A program made the translations under genes and the position numbers. Below the pieces are notes generated by a model, which had not been told where the DNA came from, searched no databases, and saw nothing but the letters and a program-made list of their open reading frames with translations. This document shows, in pieces, positions 6,266-13,224 of a DNA stretch of 16,266 nt. Every line of letters starts with the position of its first letter. Positions within the stretch are counted from its first letter, which is position 1. Origin of the DNA: JBBRUG01 sp038247995 (GTDB lineage: Bacteria > Chloroflexota > Chloroflexia > Chloroflexales > Chloroflexaceae); assembly GCA_038247995.1 (NCBI GenBank), contig JBBRUG010000116.1, positions 1-16,266 of the forward strand. Reading direction: 5' to 3'.

Positions 6266-7051
6266 ATGCAGCCACCATTCCCAGGGATGGATCCCTATCT
6301 GGAAGCCCCCAGCCTGTGGCCCGATGTGCATGCCGCCCTGGCGGCAGCGCTGCGCCGCCAACTCCAGCGGCAGATCAGCCCGCGCTATGCGGCGGTGCTG
6401 GTGCCGTATACGGCCTTTGAGACCATCGACGTGACCACTGCACGGGCTATGGTTCCCGATATCGGGATTGTGGATAACAACCAGCCGGCGCCGCCGGCGA
6501 CCGGGGTAGCGATTGCGCCTGCGCCGCTGAGCGGGCTGCTGACGGTCGACCTGCCCACGCGCTACAGCCGCATCGAGATCCGCATGCTCAGTGACGAAAC
6601 CCTGGTCACCGCGATTGAAGTGCTCGCGCCGGTCAACAAGCGCGCCGGTGCCGAGGGTGCCGATGCCTATGAGCGGAAGCGGCGCGAGATCCTGCGCAGT
6701 GAAGTCCATCTGCTGGAGATCGACCTGCTCCGCGCAGGACGCCGTCCCAGTCTGGCGACGCCGCTGCCGCCCAACCCCTACTTCGTCTTTCTGAGCCGGG
6801 TCGAGCAGCGGCCACGGGTCGATATCTGGCCGTTGACGATGCAGGACGCCATTCCGCTGGTGCCGGTGCCGTTGCGTGCGCCCGACCCGGATGTGCCGCT
6901 GGATCTCAGTGGCGCGTTGCACGACATCTACGCCGACGCTCGCTACGATATGCGCATCGACTATCGGCAAAGTCCCCCACTGCCGGAAATGTCGCCGGCC
7001 GATGCCGCCTGGCTTGATGCGCATCTGCGCGGGTGCGGCCTGCGCGATTGA
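6266..7051 (+). CDS. DUF4058 family protein
   Basis: The 261-residue product opens with the family signature PFPGMDPYLE (4-13), then LWPDVHAALAAALRRQL and ISPRYAAVL. Further conserved blocks are PDIGIV (64-69), TAIEVLAPVNKR (115-126), YERKRREIL (135-143) and VHLLEIDLLRAG (147-158). The ATG at 6266 follows GGAGG by 5 nt. DUF4058 proteins are common in Chloroflexota, Cyanobacteria and Planctomycetes and have no established function. The order P-D-x-x-V, E-V-L-x-P, Y-x-x-K, E-I-D resembles the Uma2 (DUF820) PD-(D/E)xK-like families; that is my inference. It ends 8 nt from the convergent ParM-like gene and has its own promoter, so it looks like a separate unit inserted between minus-strand genes. 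Confidence 0.9.
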   Translation: MQPPFPGMDPYLEAPSLWPDVHAALAAALRRQLQRQISPRYAAVLVPYTAFETIDVTTARAMVPDIGIVDNNQPAPPATGVAIAPAPLSGLLTVDLPTRYSRIEIRMLSDETLVTAIEVLAPVNKRAGAEGADAYERKRREILRSEVHLLEIDLLRAGRRPSLATPLPPNPYFVFLSRVEQRPRVDIWPLTMQDAIPLVPVPLRAPDPDVPLDLSGALHDIYADARYDMRIDYRQSPPLPEMSPADAAWLDAHLRGCGLRD

Positions 7052-7059
7052 TCCCCGCT

Positions 7060-8055
7060 TCATGCGGCTGCTCCTCCCAACCTTCGTGCCAACCGGGCAT
7101 AGCCCCGCGCAATCGCGGTCTGGGGCTGAGCAACGGCCTGTGCATGGGCGAAGCGGCGCTGGATAGCCGTAACCAACGGCTCGACCTCCGCGCCGCCACC
7201 GCCGATGAGAATGGCCTCGAACTGCGCGCCACTGCCCCAGGTTTCGACAAGCCGGGCGGCAATCGCCTCGCCGTTCTGGAGCAGCGGGCGATCCCATCCG
7301 GCGGGTAGCGTGCGTGGCTTCCCAGCAATCAACAACGCCTGGGCACGCACAGCCTGGTCAGCCTCGTACAGCGTCAGTTCCCGCTCGCACGCCGCACTGA
7401 GTTGGCCACTGATCTGCTGCAGCGGGCGGGCGGTGCCAAGCTGGTAGGTCGCCAAACTCGTCGGCACCGGGATCATCCGCCGCAACACGGCGATGTCCAC
7501 CGTGTGATGCCCCAGGTCAACCACTGCGACCTGGCCTTCAAGCAGGGCCGGATCGCCGGTGACCTGGCCGTGATTGTCGAGCGTCTCGGCGTAGATCAGG
7601 CCAAGCGGCTCAGGAATAACCCGAATGCCGCTGTAGCCGCTCCAGGCCTCGCGGAGATGCGCTCCGAGTGCCCGCGCCTTTGTTGGATCGCTCGCCCAGG
7701 TGGCGGGCAAGCCGGTCACGCACATCCCGCCGGCGGCACCGTTCAGCGCCCCAAAGCGATCCACCGCCCCCCGCACAAGCGCCGGCACAAACGCCGGGTC
7801 GCTCAGGCGCTCCTGGGCGAGAATGGTCAGGGGTGCCGGTGCGAGCAGCGCGTCCTCACCCGTCCACCACTGCGCGCCGCCCGCTTGCACCGTCACCGCA
7901 CGACCAATTGCGCCGGTCACACTCCGGCCAGCGCGGCCAATCAGCGCCGGAAAGACCACCGGCTCCAACTCGTTCCCCTGTCGGTCGATGATCACGTATT
8001 TCACATAGCCGTGGCCAATATTCGGGCCGTGGCCCGCGTGTGATGACTGGGTCAT
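7060..8055 (-). CDS. ParM/StbA-like plasmid segregation actin
   Basis: The 331-residue protein has the actin-like ATPase layout of plasmid ParM/Alp proteins. The phosphate-1 loop is NIGHGYVKYVIID (12-24), phosphate 2 is AVVDLGHHTVDIAVL, the adenosine motif is ILIGGGGAEV, and the C-terminal PQTAIARGYARLARR is typical of the StbA/ParM group. Such proteins polymerise with ATP and push plasmid copies apart through a DNA-bound adaptor (ParR). The phosphate-1 Asp found in most members is Asn12 here. GGAGA precedes the ATG by 8 nt. The adaptor gene is not directly adjacent; the small gene at 5988-6197 on the same strand is a candidate. Its presence supports a plasmid or integrative-element origin for the region. 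Confidence 0.8.
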   Translation of the reverse strand: MTQSSHAGHGPNIGHGYVKYVIIDRQGNELEPVVFPALIGRAGRSVTGAIGRAVTVQAGGAQWWTGEDALLAPAPLTILAQERLSDPAFVPALVRGAVDRFGALNGAAGGMCVTGLPATWASDPTKARALGAHLREAWSGYSGIRVIPEPLGLIYAETLDNHGQVTGDPALLEGQVAVVDLGHHTVDIAVLRRMIPVPTSLATYQLGTARPLQQISGQLSAACERELTLYEADQAVRAQALLIAGKPRTLPAGWDRPLLQNGEAIAARLVETWGSGAQFEAILIGGGGAEVEPLVTAIQRRFAHAQAVAQPQTAIARGYARLARRLGGAAA

Positions 8056-8121
8056 TGTTGGTTCTCCATAGACGTTTCTGATCGGATAGGTTGTACCGAT
8101 CTGCCACAGCTGCGCGCCGAG

Positions 8122-8130
8122 TGCTACAAT
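8122..8130 (+). promoter_or_regulatory. Extended -10 promoter of the first toxin-antitoxin pair
   Basis: TG-C-TACAAT lies 94 nt before the antitoxin ATG. No good -35 is present. A 13-bp palindrome at 8192-8204 lies within the leader and could be the autoregulatory operator. Confidence 0.45.
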
Positions 8131-8191
8131 GTCTATGCAGCGTTCTGCGCGGGAAGCTTGCTCAATAGCACGTATTTCGATCCTGTAGTAC

Positions 8192-8204
8192 GCGCATGAT
8201 GCGC
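8192..8204. promoter_or_regulatory. Palindrome GCGCAT-G-ATGCGC, candidate operator
   Basis: A perfect 6-bp inverted repeat around one central base sits 20 bp before the antitoxin start. Toxin-antitoxin operons are usually repressed by the antitoxin at such palindromes. No binding motif is known for this antitoxin family. Confidence 0.4.
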
Positions 8205-8223
8205 AATCACACAGAGGTACCCC

Positions 8224-8445
8224 ATGATCCTGGAAGATATCCTGACGACCATTCCCAAGCTGACGACACGTGAGCAGTTGCTGCTTTTAGAAGCTCTGAG
8301 TCGGGCGTTGCGCACCGAGTTGGAAACCCCAACGCCCCACGGTTCGGCCGAACGCCTGTTGGGGATTATCCCGATGGCGAGCGATGTAACCGATGAAGAG
8401 GTTGACCGCATCCGAGTTGAGGCACTTCTGGAGAAGCATTCGTAA
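8224..8445 (+). CDS. Antitoxin of a PIN-domain pair
   Basis: The 73-residue acidic protein (MILEDILTTIPKLTTREQLL onward) is mostly helical and ends DEEVDRIRVEALLEKHS, the type of tail that threads into the toxin groove. It is placed directly before a PIN-domain toxin; the stop and start overlap by one base (TAATG). The N-terminal part may hold the DNA-binding region, but I see no clear helix-turn-helix or AbrB signature. The assignment rests mostly on size and on translational coupling with the toxin. Confidence 0.7.
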   Translation: MILEDILTTIPKLTTREQLLLLEALSRALRTELETPTPHGSAERLLGIIPMASDVTDEEVDRIRVEALLEKHS

Positions 8446-8882
8446 TGCGGGTGCTTATCGACACTGATGTCGTGCTTGATCTCATGCTCAAGCGAGCCGC
8501 GTTCTATGCTGATGCCTTTGCCCTCTGGCAGGCAGGTGATCAGGGGCGCTATGATAGGTATATCGCCGCAATAACGCCCATAAACGCCTACTACATCGCA
8601 CGCAAAATGCTTGGTGTGCCCGCTGCCCGATTGGCCATTGGCCAGTTGCTTGCGGCGACCAAGATCTGCACTATTGACGACCGTGTCTTGCAGACCGCCC
8701 AGGCATCCTCGACCACCGACTTTGAGGATGCGGTGCAGATCGCAGCGGCGCAGCAGGCGGGTATGGATGTGATTGTTACCCGGAATACCGCTGACTATGC
8801 CGCGTCGCCGATCCCCGTCCTCACCCCAACTGCGTTCCTTACCAGCCTGGTATCGCCTCCTCCGGAAACAGACGAGTCGTAG
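8445..8882 (+). CDS. PIN-domain toxin (VapC-like ribonuclease)
   Basis: The 145-residue PIN protein has the first acidic strand VLIDTDVVLDLML (D6, D8), the core TDFEDAVQIAAAQQAGMDVI (D92, E94, D95) and VTRNTADY (112-118). It belongs to the PIN subgroup in which the second conserved acid is replaced: the usual Glu position is in TPINAYYIARK (45-54) and is Asn/Ala here. PIN toxins cleave RNA (tRNA, rRNA or mRNA) with Mg2+ or Mn2+ and are neutralised by the cognate antitoxin. It is translationally coupled to the upstream antitoxin. Confidence 0.85.
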   Translation: MRVLIDTDVVLDLMLKRAAFYADAFALWQAGDQGRYDRYIAAITPINAYYIARKMLGVPAARLAIGQLLAATKICTIDDRVLQTAQASSTTDFEDAVQIAAAQQAGMDVIVTRNTADYAASPIPVLTPTAFLTSLVSPPPETDES

Positions 8883-8913
8883 GTCGCGCCTGAGATTCAG
8901 GCCGTGTCCTGCG

Positions 8914-9591
8914 TTAGCCATTGGATGAACCTTTCTGCTGCGCCCGGCGCAGCGTGGTGGTGACGAAGGTGGCAAAGACGGCGATCCCTTCGAGTTCGGG
9001 GTCGTAGGCGGCCCAGCCCTCGATGACCAGTGCATCGTCGAGATTGGCGAGCGCCTCCTCCATTCCCCGCCAGTGCTTGTGGGCGATGTAGACCGTGTAG
9101 GTGGTGGGTGTTGTCGGGATATCCGGTAAACCTTTGGGCAGGCTCGGCCCGCGCGTGTTCGCCATCGCGAGTAGCACACAGTTCGGGCGCACCGCCACGG
9201 CTCCGGGCCGACCGACCAGCGTAATCTTCACGTCGCTGATGCTTCCTTTCTGCGCGAGGGCATCGCGCACCACGGTCATGCGAGTGGCCCAGGTGAGCAG
9301 CGGCAAGCGGTTCAGGGCTCGCTGCTGTCGGCTGCGCGTGCGCCGCCCGCCGGTCTGCTGCTTCACCAGTTGAAAGAAGATCCCGCCGACCGTCCGCCGT
9401 CGGCTGCCGTCGGGAATGACCTGCCCGCCGGCGGCTTCGATGCGCAATGCCTCCTGGGCAAGCGCCTGTGCCCGTGCTGCACCGAGCTTGGCGACAATCC
9501 GGCGGATCTGCCGCCGGGGATCGGGGGCGGTCTCCTTGAGCAGGGCAGCGATGGCCTGGGCCACATTGATCTTTGTGCCGTCAGGGTTCAT
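8914..9591 (-). CDS. PHAX RNA-binding-domain protein
   Basis: The ATG at 9589-9591 gives a 225-residue protein. Residues about 25-85 match the PHAX RNA-binding domain: helices around RRIVAKLGAARAQALAQEAL, then the signature DGSRRRTVGGIFFQLVKQ (61-78), which aligns with the R-R-T-x-G-G-x-F-x-x-L core of the family. In eukaryotes this domain binds snRNA in the export adaptor PHAX; bacterial members exist but their role is unknown. The C-terminal half (from LPLLTWATRMTVVRDALAQK) is an alpha/beta region with IKITLVGRPG-like strands and a tail of YIAHKHWRGMEEALANLDD. The upstream spacer has only GGGGGCG as a weak ribosome binding site. It is divergent from the second toxin-antitoxin pair, whose promoter lies 16 bp away. 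Confidence 0.75.
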   Translation of the reverse strand: MNPDGTKINVAQAIAALLKETAPDPRRQIRRIVAKLGAARAQALAQEALRIEAAGGQVIPDGSRRRTVGGIFFQLVKQQTGGRRTRSRQQRALNRLPLLTWATRMTVVRDALAQKGSISDVKITLVGRPGAVAVRPNCVLLAMANTRGPSLPKGLPDIPTTPTTYTVYIAHKHWRGMEEALANLDDALVIEGWAAYDPELEGIAVFATFVTTTLRRAQQKGSSNG

Positions 9592-9606
9592 GCGCCGCCC
9601 CCCGTG

Positions 9607-9615
9607 TGGTAGAAT
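9607..9615 (+). promoter_or_regulatory. Extended -10 promoter of the second toxin-antitoxin pair
   Basis: TG-G-TAGAAT precedes the antitoxin start by 45 nt. Its upstream half overlaps the beginning of the divergent PHAX gene, so regulation of the two could be linked. Confidence 0.5.
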
Positions 9616-9660
9616 CGGCGTACGACGTCGGAGCTGTGCTGTATGCGCAAGGAGTGTTCT

Positions 9661-9903
9661 ATGCCAACCGTGAGTCTGACGAATGAACAGGTCACGACCC
9701 TGGTGGCGCAGTTGCCCACCGACCAACAGGAGGCCGTGCTGACGTTTCTGCTCACGCGCCATTGGCCGACCTGGATTGCGCTTTCCCAGCAGGGCGCCGC
9801 CGGCGTGCGCGCTGCCGCTGCCCAACGCGGCAAGGACTGGGACACGATGACCGAAGACGAGCGGGAGATCTTCATTGACGACATGCTGCATGAGGATCGC
9901 TGA
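9661..9903 (+). CDS. Antitoxin-like partner of a COG1569 PIN toxin
   Basis: The ATG at 9661 is preferred over the in-frame 9643 ATG because AAGGAG at 9648-9653 is well placed for it. The 80-residue protein starts MPTVSLTNEQVTTLVAQLPT and contains QQEAVLTFLLTRHW, then an acidic end EDEREIFIDDMLHEDR. Such short proteins typically precede PIN toxins of this group in Chloroflexota and Cyanobacteria. Stop and toxin start overlap by one base (TGATG). No DNA-binding fold is evident. Confidence 0.75.
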   Translation: MPTVSLTNEQVTTLVAQLPTDQQEAVLTFLLTRHWPTWIALSQQGAAGVRAAAAQRGKDWDTMTEDEREIFIDDMLHEDR

Positions 9904-10319
9904 TGTCGCCCAGTGTCGTCTTTGATACGAATGTGCTGCTCTCGGCATTGCTCTCGTTGCAGGGCACGCCGTTTCGCTGTCTGGCGCTGGCGCGACTGGG
10001 ACACATCACGTCGATCACCTGCCAGGAGATCCTGGATGAGTTCGCCGCGAAGCTGGAGCAAAAGTTCGCGTACACACCGACGCAGACCCAGATGGCGGTC
10101 GCTGAGATTCAACAGTGGTCGCGCCTCGTTGCCTTGAACCAGCGGGTGCAGGTCGTCGCGAACGATCCCGCCGACAACAAGATTATCGAATGTGCGCTTG
10201 CCGGTGCAGCGACGTATATCGTCACCGGCGACCGCCGCCACCTGCTGCCGCTCGGCAGCTATCAGGGCATCCGTATCCTCAGCCCGGCCGACTTTTTTCA
10301 CCAATTCCCGCACGTGTAA
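9903..10319 (+). CDS. PIN-domain toxin, COG1569-type
   Basis: The 138-residue protein carries a complete PIN acidic set: VVFDTNVLLSALLS (D8), SITCQEILDEF (E42, E46), VVANDPADNKIIECAL (D88, D91) and YIVTGDRRHLLPLGSYQG (D110). It ends in ILSPADFF, typical of the COG1569 'toxin component, PIN family' group. It is expected to be an RNase inhibited by the upstream antitoxin. It converges on the helicase-loader gene with only a 14-bp gap, too short for a conventional terminator for either. Confidence 0.88.
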   Translation: MSPSVVFDTNVLLSALLSLQGTPFRCLALARLGHITSITCQEILDEFAAKLEQKFAYTPTQTQMAVAEIQQWSRLVALNQRVQVVANDPADNKIIECALAGAATYIVTGDRRHLLPLGSYQGIRILSPADFFHQFPHV

Positions 10320-10333
10320 TGCAGATGCGCCGA

Positions 10334-11080
10334 TCATGGCGTTCCTTTCGGGTGCGCGTGCTGTTCAGCACGTCGCCGATAATCCCCGGCCTGCAGCGTG
10401 ATGATCACGGCGTCAAGGGCGGCGTCGTGCAGGCGCGAGGCGATCCGCCCGTCGAGGCGGTCGAGGCGGACGTTGCTCGTAAACACCGTTGGCAACTGGT
10501 AGTTGTAGCGGTGATTGACGAGTTGATACAGCTTCTCGGAGGCCCAGGGCGTCGTACTCTCCGTACCGAGGTCGTCGAGGATCAGTACCGGCGCTTCCCG
10601 CACGATGGTGAACTCGGTGTCGTAGCTGATCGGGCTGTCAGGCGCGTAACTGCGCCGCAGATGATCGAGCAGGTCAGGCACGACGATGAACAGCACCGGC
10701 ACCTGCTGATCGAGCAGGCGGTTGGCAATCGCGGCGGCCAGATGGGTCTTGCCGCAGCCGTAGGGGCCGAGCAGCGTAAGCCACTGCATCGGCTGGCGGG
10801 CAAATGCCAGCGCTGCCTGGTACGCCGGCAGCACGCCTGTCACCGTCGGCTGAAACGTCGCAAAGGTGCGGTCGCGGAAGGCGCGCAGATTGCTCACACG
10901 CTCCAATTCCGCCGCCTGCTTGGCTGCCCGCGCCGCGTGCGTACAGGCGCAGTGCACAAGCTTGGCGAAGTCGGGATGGCCGTAGGGCGCCGCTGCCACC
11001 AACCACCCGATGCCGCCACAGGTGGCGCAGGTGGTTGGCGCGGCAACCGGCTCAGCGCAGGGTGCGGGCACGAAGTGCAC
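10334..11080 (-). CDS. DnaC-like helicase loader ATPase
   Basis: The GTG at 11078-11080 is chosen because GAGGAGG lies just upstream; the longer open frame overlaps the preceding gene. The 248-residue product has an N-terminal zinc-binding motif (C18-x2-C21 and C44-x-C46) and a AAA+ domain. Walker A is GPYGCGKT (105-112), and Walker B is PVLILDDLGTE (164-174). A sensor-like TVFTSNVRLDRLDGRIASRL follows, which is the usual DnaC/IstB-type box. It should load the replicative helicase at an origin chosen by the initiator encoded just upstream. The start overlaps the end of that gene by 29 nt, so the two are translationally coupled. Confidence 0.85.
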   Translation of the reverse strand: MHFVPAPCAEPVAAPTTCATCGGIGWLVAAAPYGHPDFAKLVHCACTHAARAAKQAAELERVSNLRAFRDRTFATFQPTVTGVLPAYQAALAFARQPMQWLTLLGPYGCGKTHLAAAIANRLLDQQVPVLFIVVPDLLDHLRRSYAPDSPISYDTEFTIVREAPVLILDDLGTESTTPWASEKLYQLVNHRYNYQLPTVFTSNVRLDRLDGRIASRLHDAALDAVIITLQAGDYRRRAEQHAHPKGTP

Positions 11081-12617
11081 GGTACACCTCCTCGCTGGCG
11101 GCCTGGTGCTGGCGATCCATTTCCCGTTCGGCGTGGACCAGCGCACTAACCGCGTCCATCCCGGCAGCCAGACCGGCGTCAACCAGGACACGGGTCGGCG
11201 CATCGAGCAGCGCGACGACATCCGCGACCGGAGCGAGATCGGCCATGGACACCGGCGCGAAATGGCGCTCGTCCGCCGGCGACGTGTTCCAGCGGCGGCG
11301 TTCGGCTGCGCTTGGTGGCGGCAGGTGCGCGCGCAGTTGGGCATAGGCAAAGCCTGCCGGGTCGCGGAAGCGCGCGGCAAAGCTGCGGTCGGCGAGGGCA
11401 TCCTGCCAGGCACGGAGCAATTCCAGTGGAACATCGGCAAGACCCGCATGGTGACGGATGCCGATCGCGGCAAAAACGTCCAATCGCGCACTGGTTGCTC
11501 CGCCGCCGCCGCCCACTGCCGAGTCGGTGCTGGAGGGGGTAGGGGGAGGATCTGATCCTTCGATCCTTTTATCCCATCCATCCCATGCTGCACGAGAATT
11601 GTCATAATCAACCTCGGGTTCTGCGCGTTGCAATCGGTCAAAACGGCGCTGATCAGGGGTGCCTCGCCGCGATCCGATCCGCGATCCGTTACGGACTCCG
11701 TTAGGCGATCCGATCCGCGATCCGTTACGGACTCGGTACGGAGCCTGTGGCTCCCCTTGGGTCACGTCAGCAGGGCACGTTTCTTCATGTGATTCCCCTG
11801 CTTCAACCGCTTGAACCGCTTCGACTGCTCCACCTGTGTCAACCGCGCTACCTACTTCGACCGCTACCGACTCCTGAATCGCTGGCTTAGGTTCAATCCG
11901 TACAACCGGCGGCGTCTTCGGCAGCAGGCCGCAGCGCAATCGGCCCTGCGTGCTGAGCGCGACCGGCCCCACGTCGTCGCGCACCCGACCGGCAGCCACT
12001 TCTGCGAGTAATAGTGGCAGCGGCGACGGCGGCAGCGGCGCACCGACGGTGTCGCATAGCCCCAGCGTCATCAGGCGCGGCGTCGGCGTGATCGTCGTCA
12101 GCGCCGCCAACGCGTACGTGCCCAGGTCAACCAGATCGAGCAGCGGGCGATCGACATAGCGTGTAATCAGCGCCGCCCGTCGGCATGGCTGCGGATCGAG
12201 TCGACCCACATAGCTATCGAGCAGGTCGAGCGGCACCCGGCGCACCCGCATTCCGGCAGGCTTGCCCAGGTGGGTTGTGTTCACGTTCCAAGGCTGCTCC
12301 GGTGCCCAGGCGGGCATCAGGCGCAACTTCACCGCTTGGCCGTGTTCAGCAATCAGCCACCCCGTCGCAACGAGCGTTCGCACCCGACGCAGGATGGCAC
12401 CGTCGCGGGTACGCGTACCATTGAACCAGTCACTGAGATCCGCCGGTGAGAGTGGGATCGGGCCGCGTGTACTCAGCGCGCAGCGGGCAACGGCGAGATA
12501 CACCCCAACCGCCAGCGGGTCGTGGGCGAACGCCCGCAACAGGCGTTCAGGGACGGGCAGATACGGTTGGGGCCGGGTTTCAGCATGGCCTTCATTCCGG
12601 TGATAGGGAAAAGACAT
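11052..12617 (-). CDS. Replication initiator-like protein
   Basis: The ATG at 12615-12617 follows AGGAGC by 6 nt and gives 521 residues. Residues about 15-105 resemble a winged-helix unit (LLRAFAHDPLAVGVYLAVAR, LSPADLSDWFNG, ILRRVRTLVATGWLIAEHG). A long low-complexity linker (about 250-400) contains a 12-residue tandem repeat with RNGSRIGS. The C-terminal part (FAAIGIRHHAGLADVPLELL, RDPAGFAYAQLRAHLPPP) resembles the helical tail of DnaD-like or plasmid replication proteins that recruit a loader. Directly after it comes a DnaC-like loader gene, as in many plasmid and phage replication modules. I recognise the type from layout, not from a named family. Confidence 0.65.
   Translation of the reverse strand: MSFPYHRNEGHAETRPQPYLPVPERLLRAFAHDPLAVGVYLAVARCALSTRGPIPLSPADLSDWFNGTRTRDGAILRRVRTLVATGWLIAEHGQAVKLRLMPAWAPEQPWNVNTTHLGKPAGMRVRRVPLDLLDSYVGRLDPQPCRRAALITRYVDRPLLDLVDLGTYALAALTTITPTPRLMTLGLCDTVGAPLPPSPLPLLLAEVAAGRVRDDVGPVALSTQGRLRCGLLPKTPPVVRIEPKPAIQESVAVEVGSAVDTGGAVEAVQAVEAGESHEETCPADVTQGEPQAPYRVRNGSRIGSPNGVRNGSRIGSRRGTPDQRRFDRLQRAEPEVDYDNSRAAWDGWDKRIEGSDPPPTPSSTDSAVGGGGGATSARLDVFAAIGIRHHAGLADVPLELLRAWQDALADRSFAARFRDPAGFAYAQLRAHLPPPSAAERRRWNTSPADERHFAPVSMADLAPVADVVALLDAPTRVLVDAGLAAGMDAVSALVHAEREMDRQHQAASEEVYRALRARTLR
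11669..11734. repeat. Tandem repeat, period 36 bp, inside the initiator gene
   Basis: A 30-bp block occurs identically at 11669-11698 and 11705-11734 and contains several GATCCG units. It encodes two RNGSRIGS-type repeats in the linker of the initiator protein. Repeats inside replication genes can serve as iterons (initiator binding sites), or they can simply be linker expansion. Confidence 0.8.
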
Positions 12618-12643
12618 CACAATGCTCCTGGCATTCGGCCCGC

Positions 12644-12671
12644 TTGACAGCGGATCGGCGGATGCTATAAT
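12644..12671 (+). promoter_or_regulatory. Consensus sigma-70 promoter with no gene behind it
   Basis: TTGACA (12644-12649), a 16-bp spacer and TATAAT (12666-12671) match consensus in all 12 bases. It points right, divergent from the initiator gene, and transcription would start near 12678. The next 500 bp have no convincing reading frame, so it probably drives a non-coding RNA. Confidence 0.8.
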
Positions 12672-12879
12672 GGAGCAGACAATACAGATCCAGACCATCG
12701 GACTCGGTCCGATAGCTGGCCGGGGCAGGGCTCACTCGACGATGCTTGGCGGCAGAAGGTCGATGGGCCTTTTAGATTCCCCGGGTATTGCGCTCCGCAC
12801 AAATTGTCAGTGCCGCGCTATAAAAGTGGGTTAGGGCGGCATCGCCCACGCCTGGCTATGACGCGTAGCACGAACCACA

Positions 12880-12917
12880 AAACGCCCGGAGCTGCCGACA
12901 GGCAACCCAGGGCGTTT
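12880..12917 (+). terminator. Nested hairpin, possible early terminator of the non-coding transcript
   Basis: AAACGCCC and GGGCGTTT form an 8-bp outer stem with an inner TGCC-GACA-GGCA hairpin. Only a short T-run (the TTT within the stem end) follows, so termination would be weak. Confidence 0.4.
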
Positions 12918-13170
12918 CGAGAAAGTTTCCGTGAGGCGCGTGGCGAAGCGTGACCAGCCGCAGCGGCTCATACCCCGGCAGCAGGTCACCTGCTCAGGTA
13001 CGTGTGCTCTCTTGCCCGATAGGGGCTTCTATGGGTTATGCTGCCTGGTTGCCACGTGCGATCCCATCGGCGGCCCGTTGGGGCTGCTGGTATCGCAAGC
13101 GGACTATCGGGAGTGTGCGTAGATGGGTGAGCGGGAACCCACCCGGCTCACCATTGATATTCAGCATCAG

Positions 13171-13224
13171 AACGCCCCAGCGCTCCGGTGAGGCGCTGGG
13201 GCGTTCGGGCGTTTTTCGCCCGAA
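13171..13224 (+). terminator. Strong double hairpin, likely terminator
   Basis: A perfect 13-bp stem (AACGCCCCAGCGC at 13171-13183 with 13193-13205, 9-nt loop) is followed at once by TTCGGGCG-TTTTT-CGCCCGAA (13204-13224). The T-run lies 6 nt past the first stem. The first hairpin alone, or a switch between the two, could stop transcription from the left. Confidence 0.65.

Larger units (their letters stand above)
12678..13224 (+). ncRNA. Candidate structured non-coding transcript next to the replication operon
   Basis: This stretch starts at a consensus promoter and ends at a strong double hairpin. It holds many short stems: ATCGGAC/GTCCGAT near 12697, CCGGGG/CCCCGG enclosing TCGAC/GTCGA (about 12719-12784), GGGCG/CGCCC (about 12834-12847), AAACGCCC/GGGCGTTT (12880-12887/12910-12917), and GGTGAGC/GCTCACC (13126-13132/13146-13152). 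Open frames inside it (12931-13122, 12950-13258 plus; 13036-13251 minus) have no recognisable motif. Transcription could stop at either the 12917 or the 13224 hairpin. It matches no RNA family I know; it might be a copy-number control or origin RNA. Confidence 0.45.
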
